In this document: positions 1 through 12,800 of the stretch, in pieces | Position numbering within the stretch: position 1 is the stretch's first letter | Layout: every line of letters begins with the position of its first letter | DNA from: Echinarachnius parma | Taxonomy: Eukaryota; Echinodermata; Echinoidea; Clypeasteroida; Echinarachniidae | DNA length: 64,000 nt | Assembly (NCBI GenBank): GCA_037951105.1 | Contig: JBAMJV010007381.1 | Span: 62,001-126,000 of the forward strand | Direction: 5' to 3' | The notes under the pieces: model-generated | The model's input: the letters and a program-made list of their open reading frames with translations, nothing else | Databases searched by the model: none | Told to the model about the DNA's origin: nothing | Program-made: the position numbers and the translations under genes

Positions 1-1993
1 CCCCTAAATTTCTACATATTCAGACTGAATGAACAGAAGTACCATCTAAATTCAGTGTCGATATTGGGTTGGTTAATCTGTGGCGAGAGGAGCCATGAAG
101 AAATTCTTAATAAAGTCTTAATATGGTTGAGTTTCAGACCATTCATATGAGACCACTCCTTGACTGATCGCACACAATTAGATATTTCTATAGTGGCATC
201 AACAACATCATTTCTATTGAAATACAATGTATAATTGCGTATCATCCGCATAGAACATCTTATGAATGGTATGAGAGTCAATAATTCTTTCTAGAGGTGA
301 TGTAAAACCCTCAAAAAAAGTTCGGAAACTCAACTTTGATCGATTATATCACTCTTATTGTCAAATTGTATTTTTTTCTTTTAGTGTCATTGCAATGCAT
401 GATGATATCCCTTTAAAATGGTACATTATTTGTTATTTATTTCAAATCAGGGAATACGCAGTGCGTTTCAGAATAGAGGACAGTCAGAAGTCAAATGTCG
501 CAAAATGGGCCGAAAGTATTCAATTGGGAAATTTGACTCTTGTGTCGTATTTTTTTTATCAACTTTGGTATCATTTTAAAGCCCATGTGTCTATCTTTTC
601 AATACAATTATGTCCCTAACAATTTTATTAACAGGTTAAGTATGGTACAGCTGAATATGGGGAGGGCCGAAAGTGAAATGTTGCAAAATGCATTTCATTT
701 TGTGAAATTGAAGGCGTTGCATCGAAAAACGACGATTGGAGGAGATGTTTTGGGGTTTTACGTTGCATAATCATCAGTCTATTTAACATCATATGAAAGC
801 GTGTTTATTTTTCCTTAAAATCATGTCTCACCTGTAATAATTATGCTATTGGGGTGTGTGCAGTAAAACCGGATATGGGGGTCTATTAATGCTATGAATT
901 TAAGACCGTGGCTTCTTGTTTCAAGATTCCGGTAAGATATTGTTGTATTAATCATAACTCTATCATCATTCCGTGTTGCACTATCAGAAAGCTCGTTAAT
1001 TTATCTTTAATATGATATCTCATTTGCAATGATTATGCTGAATGTGAGTGTGCAGTACAGGAAACTCACAAACTTGATGTATTGAAAATTCATCAAATTC
1101 CTCTAAACCTACGCAAACTGGCCAGAACTGGCATATTAGCGCCCTCTTTGACCGTGTAGGTATGCCCTTGTTGATATCAAACGGTAGAAAGTCGACATTG
1201 CAACGTGTCATTTTGAGCCCCATACATTTCGAGGTACTACACACACCTCAATCACATAACCACTATGAATGGGGCATTATTTTTTTGACAAATTAACACG
1301 CTTCAACATGATGTTGAATTTCATAATGATTATGTAAAGTAAAATACTAAAATATCCCCACAAAAAGTCGTTTTTGGATGCAACGCCTTCAATTTCACAC
1401 AATCAAATGCATTTTGTTTACATTTTGCTGTCGATCTTCCCCAATATTCACCTTTATTATATCTACCCGGCTTTCATAATCATTCCAAGTGAGGTGTCAT
1501 TGGAAAGATAATTAAATAGGCTTTTGTCTGACACCATTTTTAACAGTATTTCTTTATTGTCAAGATAAAAAATAATTTGAACTTGAGAAAGACCGTGATA
1601 TGGGTGTCAAACCTTCCAACTGAAGTTTTTTGGCGCATTTTGCGACATTTCACTTCTGACATTCCCCCATTCTCAAAATATACAGCGCATATATCGTGCT
1701 CGTGATGCTTACGAATTTGGTATCATTTTAAATAGGTATACACACTCTTTCAAGTGATACCAAATATAACCGTTATGATTTCATAAGAAAATAGATATAA
1801 TCGATCAAACTTGAGTTTCCGAACTTTTTTTGAGTGGTTTATATAGAGTGAATACAATTGGGCCTAGTACGGACCCCTGAGGGACCCCTTGAGAAATAGT
1901 ATGTCCGGATGACCGCTCGTTTCCAATCACTACTGTGTGAGCATGGTGAGTGCGCCTGGATAAATACGACTCTATCCACCTAAGTGCTTGCCC
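1..1993 (-). pseudogene. Relic of a LINE reverse transcriptase, split by a fold-back insertion
   Basis: Reading the minus strand from about 1993 down to 1841 gives a non-LTR reverse-transcriptase segment with the motif GVPQGSVLGP followed by FTLY. After the 305-1838 element is skipped, the same frame continues as TSPLE, then FYADDTQLYI, which carries the catalytic YADD motif. A stop and a frameshift follow, and a thumb-like stretch (NRNDVVDATIEISNC) reads in another frame from about 220 down to the window start. The motif order fits jockey/CR1/RTE-type LINEs; the clade is not resolved. It is a degenerate, 5'-truncated copy, not a working gene. Motifs are seen directly; family placement is from established RT motifs. 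Confidence 0.8.
305..1838. mobile_element. Fold-back (long inverted repeat) DNA element, TA target site
   Basis: The ends are inverted copies: AAACCCTCAAAAAAAGTTCG at the left and its near-complement at 1819-1838. Internal segments are also mirrored, for example a GCAAAATGGGCC-like block near 497 with its complement near 1646. TA dinucleotides flank it at 303-304 and 1839-1840. Removing the element plus one TA restores the reading frame of the surrounding LINE fragment, so the boundaries are firm. There is no transposase ORF, so it is non-autonomous. The TA target suggests Tc1/mariner-type mobilisation (inference). It is a diverged relative of the element at 8280-9710. Confidence 0.85.
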
Positions 1994-2540
1994 ATTTACC
2001 TATACGGTAAACCTTTTGCAATCTTTATCTCTCCCTTCATATCATCCTTTTGTATACAGCCTTTCAGTTCTCTTCTCATCCTCCCTCTTTACCCATTATT
2101 CCCCTTCTTCTTTCGATTTTCATATCTTCCCTTCTCTTCTCACTTACACTGTACCTTCAGTCTTATCCCCTCTAATAATTTCACAAGTATTAAGACGGTT
2201 TGCTTTTGAACCAATTTTATAATGAACTCACTTCTTGTAATGACGGTGATTTATTTGTTTGACATGAATGAATGAATCAATCAATCAATCAATCAATAAA
2301 TGTTATAAATGTTAAATACATTTTACTTGTATTGTTATTAATCATCATTATCAGCAATGATAACACTGTATTATTAATAATGATATTATTTGTATCACCA
2401 TTATTATCATTATTAAATAACATATCATAACATAACATATAAGTATTATCATACATGTCCATTAGGTTTTGTTGTACATTATAACACCACAATAAAACTA
2501 CAAGGATGACATCAATATGATACATTTGTTCGTACATAGT
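1994..2540. other. Non-coding AT-rich stretch with an (AATC)n run
   Basis: No coding pattern is visible. It contains a pyrimidine-rich stretch at about 2025-2160, a short (AATC)n microsatellite at about 2271-2299, and AT-rich sequence up to the palindrome at 2541. If the FA58C gene extends leftwards, this lies in the intron before exon B of the first visible domain. Confidence 0.5.
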
Positions 2541-2880
2541 ACCCAGCTAGCCACCTGACGTCGGGCCGATGTCGTAAGTTGGTTGCCGGATGTCGGCATA
2601 TCGCCGTTGGCTCGAGGTTAAAATGTTCGCCAGCCCAACATCGTCACGACGTCATTTTTGTGATATATTGGCATAACGTCATTTTCCGACAATGGCCCAA
2701 CATCATGTCATGAGATGATGTTGGGCCATTGTCGGAAAATGACGTTATGCCAATATATCACAAAAATGACGTCGTGACGATGTTGGGCTGGCGGACATTT
2801 TAACCTCGAGCCAACGGCGATATGCCGACATCCGGCAACCAACTTCCGACATCGGCCCGACGTCAGGTGGCTAGCTGGGT
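2541..2880. mobile_element. 340-bp near-perfect palindrome (MITE or fold-back)
   Basis: The sequence starts ACCCAGCTAGCCACCTGACG and ends with its exact complement at 2861-2880. The two arms match almost base for base around a centre at about 2710, with practically no loop. It is flanked by AGT at 2538-2540 and 2881-2883, a possible 3-bp target duplication. The right flank resembles the sequence before exon B in other repeat units (TAGTTATGATA at about 7865), supporting an insertion there. It ends only 46 bp before exon B of the first FA58C domain. There is no coding capacity; the superfamily is unknown, though a 3-bp target would fit PIF/Harbinger. Confidence 0.85.
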
Positions 2881-2926
2881 AGTTATGATATGGATGACTT
2901 ATCATGATCTTCTATACAAAATACAG

Positions 2927-5900
2927 ATTGATCTCGGCTCTCCGTACCAAGTCGTTGCCGTGGCAACACAAGGACGTCAGGACGTTTCCCAATGGGTGAC
3001 GAGTTACAAGGTCACCTACAGCTTGGACGGTGTGACCTTTGACACGGTTACAGCTAATGGAGTCGATAAGGTGAGTTGTATATTTGAATCACTCAAATTA
3101 ACACATTTTTTAATTTCTTCCTCTCGCTATAGCTTTTGGCTCAATTAATCCAAACAACCCGGTCTGGATGAGAACAAATAAGAAATATTGTATTAAGGTT
3201 TTGTACAAAAATCACGAAAATTAGCAATTTTCGGGCTGACATTCAAATACATAATGTCACCTGACTTCGTAACGGTAGGTGCGATTTTCTCAAATTTGGT
3301 TTTAAAAGATGCGCAAGACTCGAACAAAAAAGTCATGAAGTCATTTTTACGCGTTCCAGAGGAATGGGGAAAATCACGGAGGGGAGGGGGCCATAATGCC
3401 TCTCGACCTTGTTAGGGTTGATGTTACATTAATTTGAATATGAATTAATACAAGAGACATATCAGATTATCTCAAAATGAAAAAAGGAGTACCTGTGAGC
3501 CTGTTTCGGTTGGTTACATTCCCAAATGAATGTATATTTAGAAATGACTAATTCCAATTAAAGGTACACCTATAAAGTGTCAGATATTACCCAAAAAAAT
3601 TGCGTCAGCTTTTACAACGAATTACTGTATAACATGTATGAGGTTTATGACCGTTCATGAACGCTCTTGAGCTGAATGATTATCAATGATAGATATCTTC
3701 ATACAAAAGGGGCACTTTAACCAAATCTAACCCTATTGTATTATTCTCTTACCATCAGCCAAACAACACGGTAGAAGAGAAATGTGGAAGCTCCAAGTAA
3801 TTTTCGTAGAGTTACACACTTTACAGGCATTCCTTTAATGAATAATTCCCTCCAATTGGTCCTTTTTGTAATATGACGTCATTAACATATGGAATAAAGA
3901 AACAGTAGCATGATAATTCGGCTGAAATGTTCGATCACGACAAATATTTAGGTTGAATCATAGAGTAAGTTTGATTAAACTTACACACCCAATACCGATA
4001 GGCAATACTCTTTATCACGTTTGAGGTTTGTTTTCTTTTGATGATTTGATTATGGGAAACGGAAACAAGTTAGAGCATTTAAATTATATATATATTTGTT
4101 TTATTTTTGTATTCAGTGTCGTTTATGTACGACGTTCATTGGTCGTGTCTAACCCAGGTTTAAATAATGTCCCCCCCCCCCCCCCCCCTCCATCGCTGGA
4201 CTGTTTTGGTGACTGTCCCGTTGACAAGGGTCATCAGGACCTCATCCTCGCAGTCGTCTCCACCGCAATACATTATATGGTCCATTGTTTGTCCCATATG
4301 GTATGTACTTCATGAGCATAGCACAATCTTGCCATGTTGGTCCTATGCTATCAATTTATGTTACGCATCTGGTTCAGACGTTGTCACTCTGGCCAGTTCA
4401 AGTTAAGTCCTTTGATGGGTAGGGGCTTGGCTGGTGGTGGGGAATCCTGCTCAGCTGGTGGAACAGAATCGAGAAAGTAGGTGTGTGTGGGCAGTTTGTT
4501 TCCTTCCGTCATATATTCTGTCAACTATGTACTATTTCATATGTTCCTTTAGGTAGGTGTAAGTGCGTCTTTGGTATGAAGATCCAATCCCAGAGAAAAG
4601 ATATATCTTCTAAACTTGTGTTGGTTTCAGGCAGTCTGTTATCTTACGATATGTGCAGCTTTTGAATGTGGTTTAAAGTTTCTCCACAGGGGCTGATCTG
4701 CACCATACTGGGCAAGCATATTCTGTGGATGACATGCAGAGGGCAACAGCTGCAGCAGTTTGTACAGTCTTGGGGTGAGCGACAAAGTGCAATGTTGGTA
4801 GCTTCCAGATGATGAAATTTCGAGATTCCACTTTGCCCATCGGCTTCTGACTCGATGTGATTATTAGTTCTTATAGGATTAAGTGAAATAAGTTTCACAC
4901 TTATAAGTTCCCTGGATGCTCGCAGTGAATGAGCTGCACATTGATCAACTGTATATATCAGAGTAACACACTCCCACAAAAGCGGGATTGTGTGTAGTCC
5001 CGCTACGAATTATTCATGATCGACGTTGCGGTTCACTGCACACAGCCTCTCTGTAGCAAGTTAATCGACACATGCGTTTCGTTCATGAATTAACCATCTT
5101 CATAACATCATGACACAAATCCCACACGGTGAATTATTTTTTTATTTTTGAATATGTTAATTGTAATAAATGGACAAATGCAACCACGTAAATTATAAAT
5201 GCACAATAATCCACCGTGGGATTTTTAAATAACTGCCTGAATATATAATGAAGGTATCAACATTTCAAAATAGTTTACATCAAGTCATTTCAAAATATTC
5301 GAGAATTATATTAAATTCGCATTCATTATGATTAATAGCGCATAGCACGATGTTCCTGTATCACGATACACATCCCTATATAGCTGTAGCTGCTGATGTG
5401 ACGTAGTACGTACGTACATACATTTATTTAGTGATTTATAGTAATCTATACGGTATAAAACGAGAATAGAGATGACGGCGTGCTCCGTGACATTCGCACA
5501 TCACCGTGCGAAGAATCCCGGAAAGGCGATCCCGCTTTTGCGAGTGTGTGCTACACTTGTTAATCTAGTTTTCTCTACGCATCATAGCTGTTATTGAATG
5601 GGAAGACACCCACCTGGTTATTGGATGGGTAAGCCCACAAGTAGTTTGCTTGGTAGTATTCCAAAGGCTTCGAAGGTTCTAGGCTAGGCTGTCATCCTGG
5701 TGTCATTTGAATAGCTGTAGTTTCGAGTGTTCTAAGTTGGTGGAACTTCAATGAGTAGATGTGTTGGCGCCAAGACGCCGCCTTTTTTTTTTGGAGGGGG
5801 GGGGGTATTGTTTCCGCCATCTACCCCTCTGTCATAGTTCGGCAAAGATAAATCTGTTTTGCATCATTTTGAGGATGAAACTGGTTAATTTGAGGTAATC

Positions 5901-6886
5901 TGTCATGTGTATGATGTCATGTAGTTTTGCCAGTAGCCTTTATTGGTTGGAAGTGTCATGTTGAGAAGTCTCTCTGTGGCGGATTCTCCTTTAGATGGCT
6001 TTATTCGTTGGGTGCAATTCCATTGAGAATGGGGCGTTTAATCGGCGTATAAGTTTGGCACAAAGCTGAGCAAGATCGGTATAAAGTTGTTGGCTTCGTT
6101 TGGATCCTTTCTCCGTTGTCGAGCCCACCGAGGTGGAGGGAGACTAAAGCCCGGCGCAGACAGAGCCGACTCGACCCGATCCGACTGGCTTTCAGTCAGG
6201 CTAGAGTCAGTTTCGCTCAGTCGGAGCCGATCAAACATGTTGAATTGGCCCCGAATGACCTCCGACTGACACTTGACTAGAAAAAACGGAGTCCTGGGGC
6301 AGCACATACTGAGTTAATCAGGCAGAAAACAAGTCGGATCGGGTTCAGTCGGCCCTGTCTGCGCCGGGCATTAGGGATTCAAATTGCGTCCGTCTGTGCT
6401 CCGTCCCCCCATCCGTCGTCCGCCTGTGACGCTTACAAAAATTTGAATAACTTTCCAACTCTGCATCTGTTTGTAACCAAACTTGGTTGGTAGATGCCCT
6501 ATGTTGGCCTCCATGATATTCTGTGTTCAAATGTCACACAAGTAGGTCAAAGGTCAAATGACGTCCAATGTGAAAGTTTACCTGCAATAATCTATTATGG
6601 TTGATAACTTTCCAACCCTGCATCGGTTTGTAACCAAACTTGATTGGTAGATGCCCTATATCAGCAACAGCTATTTCGCTATTTTGATTAGCTGTATCAT
6701 TGTAAATAATATATGTTTTCTTTACATAGGTCATTGGAGCCAATTTCGATCAAGACACAGTGGTTCGGAACACCCTCCCAGCCCCAGTAGTGTGCCGGTA
6801 TTTTCGTCTTCTGCCTATTACCTGGTATGGACACATCAGCTTGAGAATGGAGCTATATGGGGCAGGTCCTGTTCAAAGTGTTTTCG
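2927..6886 (+). CDS. FA58C domain 1 (exons B and C; exon A not found)
   Basis: Exon B is 2927-3070 (144 nt, phase 0, after ACAG, before GTGAGT). It is the most diverged exon B: it starts IDLG and ends ANGVDK. Exon C starts at 6730 after TTTACATAG. Its end is ambiguous: position 6877 gives the standard 148 nt but a weak donor (GTGTTT). Position 6886 gives 157 nt, keeps phase 1, and uses GTAATT, whose downstream sequence matches the intron after the last exon C at 37232. The tip residue after the TW pair is Tyr. No class-A exon is visible between the window start and 2927, so it lies upstream of the window or has been lost. The 3.66-kb B-C intron is longer than in the other units. Confidence 0.8.
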
Positions 6887-9800
6887 GTAATTCAAATAAT
6901 ACTTACTTTTATCAACTTTAAAGGGCTTATCAGGGTATCGCATGTAGAAATCTGATACTGATTAGGAGTCCCTACATCTGTGTAAATCTATATGCATAAT
7001 ATGTCCTTTAGAGGACTTTTGGCGTTTTAGTGCGATCGATATTTTTCGGCTGGATTCCAACTCTGGTTAAAATGTAAATAACGTTCAGACTCATATGATG
7101 TGCAATACTATCCCAAATTAAATGTTTTAAATCTCTTTTTAAAGACGCACCTCTTGGACTTGAGTTCAATACCATCCCTGATTCGAGTCTAAGTGCATCT
7201 AGCGAGTATAATGCGGATCACGGAGCCAAACGGGGCCGGTTGAATGCGGTTCGTGTCGGTGACCAAAGGGGAGCATGGAGCGCCCTTACAAATGACGCAA
7301 ATCAATGGATTCAGGTTAGAGAAAGGGTTGTTTCACTTTTAAAAAGTTTAACTCTGATGTAAACAAGTGGTAAATACATATTTATATTTGGAGCATGGAG
7401 CGCCCGTACAAATGACGATAATCAATAGTTTCAGGTTTAATAGAGATGAGTCGCTTTTACTTTTGAAAAGTTGGAATCTCTTTGGAGTAAAAAACATAAG
7501 TATAAACACCGATTTACACAAGGGGTAAATGTATACTTCTATTTGAATCATTACCTATATGAATCAAAATCTACATCTTTGTGTGTCTATATATAATCAG
7601 CTTGTTCTGCTCTATACATCATACGCAGTTAATATTTTGATGTATGTTAGAATTCAACTTATACATACATGTACTGGTATTATCTTGAATTTGTTTTGGT
7701 AATTTCATTTGAAATGGCTACATACAATTGAAAGTAGTTATGGAAGTAGTATTAGTAATTAAATAGTATAGTATCGCTATTTGTATGTGTATTATTGCAT
7801 TAGTGAACACAATATGAAAATGACTTAATGCATTACATGACTAGAAACATTTGTGTGTATGAAGTAGTTATGATACGGAAGACTCATCATTCTTTACTAT
7901 GAATCATTCAGGTTGATCTCGGCTCCCCGTCTCAAGTCGTTGCCGTGGCAACACAAGGACGTCAGGACGTTTCCCAATGGGTGTCGAGCTACAATGTCAC
8001 CTACAGCTTGGACGGTTTGACCTTTGACACTGTTACAGATAACGGAGTAGATGCGGTGAGTTGTATATTATAATTAAGATTAATCAATGTGATGTTGACT
8101 CCTCCCCCTCCTCATGGCTTTCCTAAGATGAATGGCACAAAAGTCTTAATCCACACAACCCAGTTATGATTACCTGGATTAGTATTTAGGAGAAAGTGCA
8201 TATTAAGATTATTCTTTGATTTATAGTATCTTTGTAAACGACGAGTGGTTTGGTAAAATTATTTCATTTCAACTATATAAACCCCTCAAAAAAAGTTCGG
8301 AAACTCAAGTTTGATCGATCATATCTCTCGTATTTTTTAATAAGAATACTCGAAATCGGGGTCACAATAAAGCCTCATTATATACCTTTCAAACGGTGCA
8401 TTATGTGTAGTGATTATGCAATTGGGGCGATTGCAGTAGCCCAGAGAATAGGGGGAGGCAGGAAGTGAAATCTCGCAAAATGGCCCCAATGCATTCAATT
8501 TACGAGTGCATGACTGTGTTGATCAGTTTTCTAAAGGCTAACATTCTATTGAATACTGCCCACCACTTTCCATTCATCAAAATTGTTGAATTGGATACCA
8601 TTTTAATGGAAATTATCTCTTCATTACGATGGCATATTAATCATAAGGATTATGTAAATGGAGTGTGTGCAGCGAACCGGAATATGGAGATGGGTCGAGT
8701 GTGAAATCAGACAAAAACATATGGAGATGACAAAAAATCAGAGCGTTGCATTTTTTTCGAGCTTTTGGGAGGATTTTTAGCTTTTCAAATAAAATATTCA
8801 TGATCAAATATGATATCAACGGAAAGCCCAACAACTCTTCTGTATGAAAATGTGAAATTTATAATGATTTTTGTAAAGGGCGGCTGCAGGGAGATGAATG
8901 GGAGGGAGCCTCAAAAGTGACCCATTTTGAAACGCTCTGATTTCAAGGCACTATTCATGCGTTTTCAATTGAATTCCTCTCATTTATGGCCAACTCATTC
9001 AAGTCGCATTACATCCTCTACACAATGGTATACAGATACCGACAACCAAATCAGAGCGTTTTGAAATGGGTCACTTTTGAGGCTCCCCCACGTTCATCTC
9101 CCTGCAGCCGCCCTTTACAAAAATCATTATAAATGTCACATTTTCATACAGAAGAGTTGTTGGGCTTTCCGTTGATATCAATTTAAATCATGAATATTTT
9201 ATGTGAAATGCTAAAAAATCCTCCCAAAAGCTCGAAAAAAATGCAACGCTCTGATTTTTTGTCAACTCCATATCTTTTTGTCTGATTTCACACTCGACCC
9301 ATCTCCATATTCCGGTTCGCTGCACACACCCCATTTGCATAATCCTTACGATTAATATGCCATCGTAAGGAAGAGATAATTTCCATTAAAATGGTATCAA
9401 ATTCAACAATTTTGATGAATGGAAAGGGTGGCAGCATTCAATAGAATGTTAACCTTTAGAAAACTGGTCAACACAGTCTTGCACTCGTAAATTGAATGCA
9501 TTGGGGCCATTTTGCGAGATTTCACTTCCTGCCTCCCCCTATACTCTGGGCTACTGTAATCGCCCCAATTGCATAATCACTACACATAATGCATCGTTTG
9601 AAAGGTATATAATGAGGCTTTATTGTGACACCGATTTCGAGTATTCTTATTAAAAAATACGAGAGATATGATCGATGAAACTTGAGTTTCCGAACCTTTT
9701 TTGAGGGGTTTATTATGTACATATATATATATATATATATTTTATGTAGTTCATCATTTGTGTATATATAAGTTGTGAATTGAAATCTATCATACTTTAT

Positions 9801-12800
9801 CGAAGCATTAGTGTTACTTTGATAGGAATTGGAAGGAATATATCTTATTGGTATTTGATAACTAAATGAACGTTATGAACATGCATATATATTAACCTTC
9901 TCAAACGAAATAAAATGTAAATACACTGTCTCTAAGGTAAACCCGAGTACGTTTTGTGAGTGTTTCGGTTGGTTTTAGTTCCAAATAAACGTTCATTCTG
10001 AAAGGTAACATACTCTAGAATAATTCCTCTCCAAGTGCTCACGTTCCTGTAAAATTTAATAATTAGTTCTTATTGTAGGTATAATCTACAGGGGAATGAA
10101 AGTTCGGTTGTTATTCTCGATGATGACTAATTTTAAGATTAAATCATTTCAAATAACTCTGTTGATAATTAAACAGGCTATACAACGTGTTTGATCACGT
10201 TTAAGGTTAGATTACTTGACTGTTTTATATTGACTTAACAATTGGAAATAAATCAGAGCACCTGTACTATTTTGTGTATGTATGTCGTTATTCAGCGTAG
10301 TATAATATGAGTATTATGTTTATCATCTTTACACAGGTCTTTACAGCCAATTCTGATCGAGACACAGTGGTTCGGAACACCCTCCCAGCCCCAGTAGTGT
10401 GCCGGTATCTGCGTCTTCTGCCCGTTACCTGGCATGGACACATCAGCTTGAGAATGGAGCTTTACGGGACAGGTCCCGTTCAAGGTATGAACGGTTTTAA
10501 GATATTGTCCTTTTGCCCTGGGAATCGCATGTAGGAATCTGATAAGATTGAGTAGCTTATGATAAATGACTAGGAGTCCTTATCTCATTATTTAAATCTC
10601 TCTGCATAATCTTCATCAATATAGGATATTTACCGTATCTGTGTAATCGATAATGTTGTACTTGAGTCCAATTCCATTTATTTATTGTGGTATACACAGA
10701 TTGCACATGGTAGCCAACTGGCTGAATTGAGTACAATTTACCAAGGAGATAGAGATACATCTAAAATACACTAGATGCAAAAGTAACAAAATACATAATA
10801 CAGTCCAAAATTTACATTATAGAATATGAAATAATACAATTTAATAATTAAAGGATGACACATCAATTTGCACCGACATTATCCCTAATTAAAATAACTG
10901 TATTACACTTTCTTTTAAAGCCCCTCTTGGACTTGAGTCCAATACCATCCCTGATTCGAGTCTAAGGGCATCTAGCGAGTATAATGCGGATCACGGAGCC
11001 AAACGGGGCCGTTTGAATGCGGTTCGTGTCGGTGACCAAAGGGGAGCATGGAGCGCCCTTACAAATGATGCAAATCAATGGATTCAGGTTAGAAAAAGGG
11101 TTGTTTCACTTTTAAAAAGTTTAACTCTGATGTAAACAAGTGGTAAATACATATTTATATTTGAAAAATTACCTAGGGGAATGCAAATATACATCGTTAT
11201 GTTTGTATAAGATATGTCTGTCCTCTGTGTATCACATGTATAGTTAATATACAGTGCGAGTAAAAAAAAAACGAAACCGGACTTTGATAGCTAATAAATT
11301 CCCAATTACAAACATATATATGTTGATATCGATATCATATTAAAGCTTGGGAAATTGCCTTTAAAATGATGCATCACACATTTTTATCACTTTACGCATC
11401 ATTGAGCAGGACCTTATTATCCAAAGTCATGCAAAAACTACCCGTGTCCAAGTTTGCCGTTGTCTTGTTCTAAACACAACAAAAAAAAGTAAGTCCCCCC
11501 TAATCAAAATAGCATAACTTTTTTAATAAAAAAGTTTTGAGCAAAATAACTGGGCAGGATTGTTCCTACACTTATTGACTAACTTATATGCGAAAATAAA
11601 ATTGGTCCGTCGAGTCATGCATGAGTGAGCGCACATTAAAGACAAAATTGTCACTTTTTTACTCTAGTGACTTTTGAAAAGTGACGATTTTGATTTTAAT
11701 GTATGCTCACTCATGCATGACATGGCGGATCAATCTCATTTCCACTGAGAAGTTAGTCAATAAGTGTAGGAACAATCCTGCAGAGTCATTTTGCTCAAAA
11801 CCTGTTCGCTTTGACGCAATTTTGATTAGGGGGACTTAGGTTTTTGTTGTGTTTATCATGAATGAATGCGTCTGTTTACGTTTTTTTCTTCAAATTAACA
11901 TTTCAAGAATAGCCTTTGGTGAATCACAACAAAATCCAGTGTGTTCATGTTTATCAGGATGGAAGGGGATCACACACTGTACTCACATCAGCAACCACAC
12001 TGTTTGGATGCAGGGTCCCCTTAATAGGACATGCAGGATGAAGTTATCTTTGACAATCAAACAACAAATGCAAACATTCACAAAACAAGAACACTGCAAA
12101 CTTGGACACGGTAGTTTTTGCATGCCTTTGGATAATTAGGTCGCGTTCGGTGAAGCATGAAGTGATCGGAGTGTATGTTATATCATTTTAAAGGACATTT
12201 CCCTAGTTTTAATATGATACTAATATCAACATATATACTTGTAGATTTGTGGATTTATAAGCTATCAAATTCCGGTTTCGTTTTTTTTTTTTGTCTCGCA
12301 CTGTACAATGATGTTTGTTGAACTCAAATTAAACGTAACAATATAATTGTAATATTAATTACTTTTAGATCAATTTCAAGTGTAATTACAATTGAATCTG
12401 TGTAATAGTTATGCATAATATACCAGTATCATAGCCTATACAATAACTCCATAGCAATAGTAGTATTTTATCAATATGATATTGACGACTTATCATGATC
12501 TACTATGAAAAAAATCAGGTTGATCTCGGCTCTCCGTATCAAGTCGTTGCTGTGGCAACACAAGGACGTCAGGACGTTTCTCAATGGGTGAGGAGCTACA
12601 AGGTCACCTACAGCTTGGACGGTGTGACCTTTGACACTGTTACAGATAACGGAGTAGATGCGGTGAGTTGTATATTATAATCATTAAGATTAATCAATGT
12701 GATATTGAATCCTCCCCCTCCTCACGGCTTTCCTAAGTTAAATGGCACAATTAATCCATACAACCCAGTTATGATTACCTGGATTAGTATTTAGAAGAAA

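Larger units (their letters stand above)
3071..6729. other. Long intron of domain 1 with several repeat insertions
   Basis: No exon-like sequence is seen. It holds a C18 run at about 4169-4188, a purine/poly-G run near 5796-5810, and inverted segments around 4978-5545 (AAAGCGGGAT versus ATCCCGCTTTTG). A smaller inverted pair sits at about 5118-5235 (ATCCCACACGGTGAATTATT and a partial complement). Beyond these are the MITE at 6147-6371 and a twofold repeat at 6443-6680. Confidence 0.55.

Noticed and set aside
2822..3148. 108-codon ORF starting in the palindrome and covering exon B of domain 1
   Set aside because: Only the part from 2927 to 3070 is an exon; the rest is palindrome and intron read-through.
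11849..12139. 96-codon ORF as a transposase remnant
   Set aside because: No DDE/D or helix-turn-helix motif could be recognised; left as part of a non-autonomous element.
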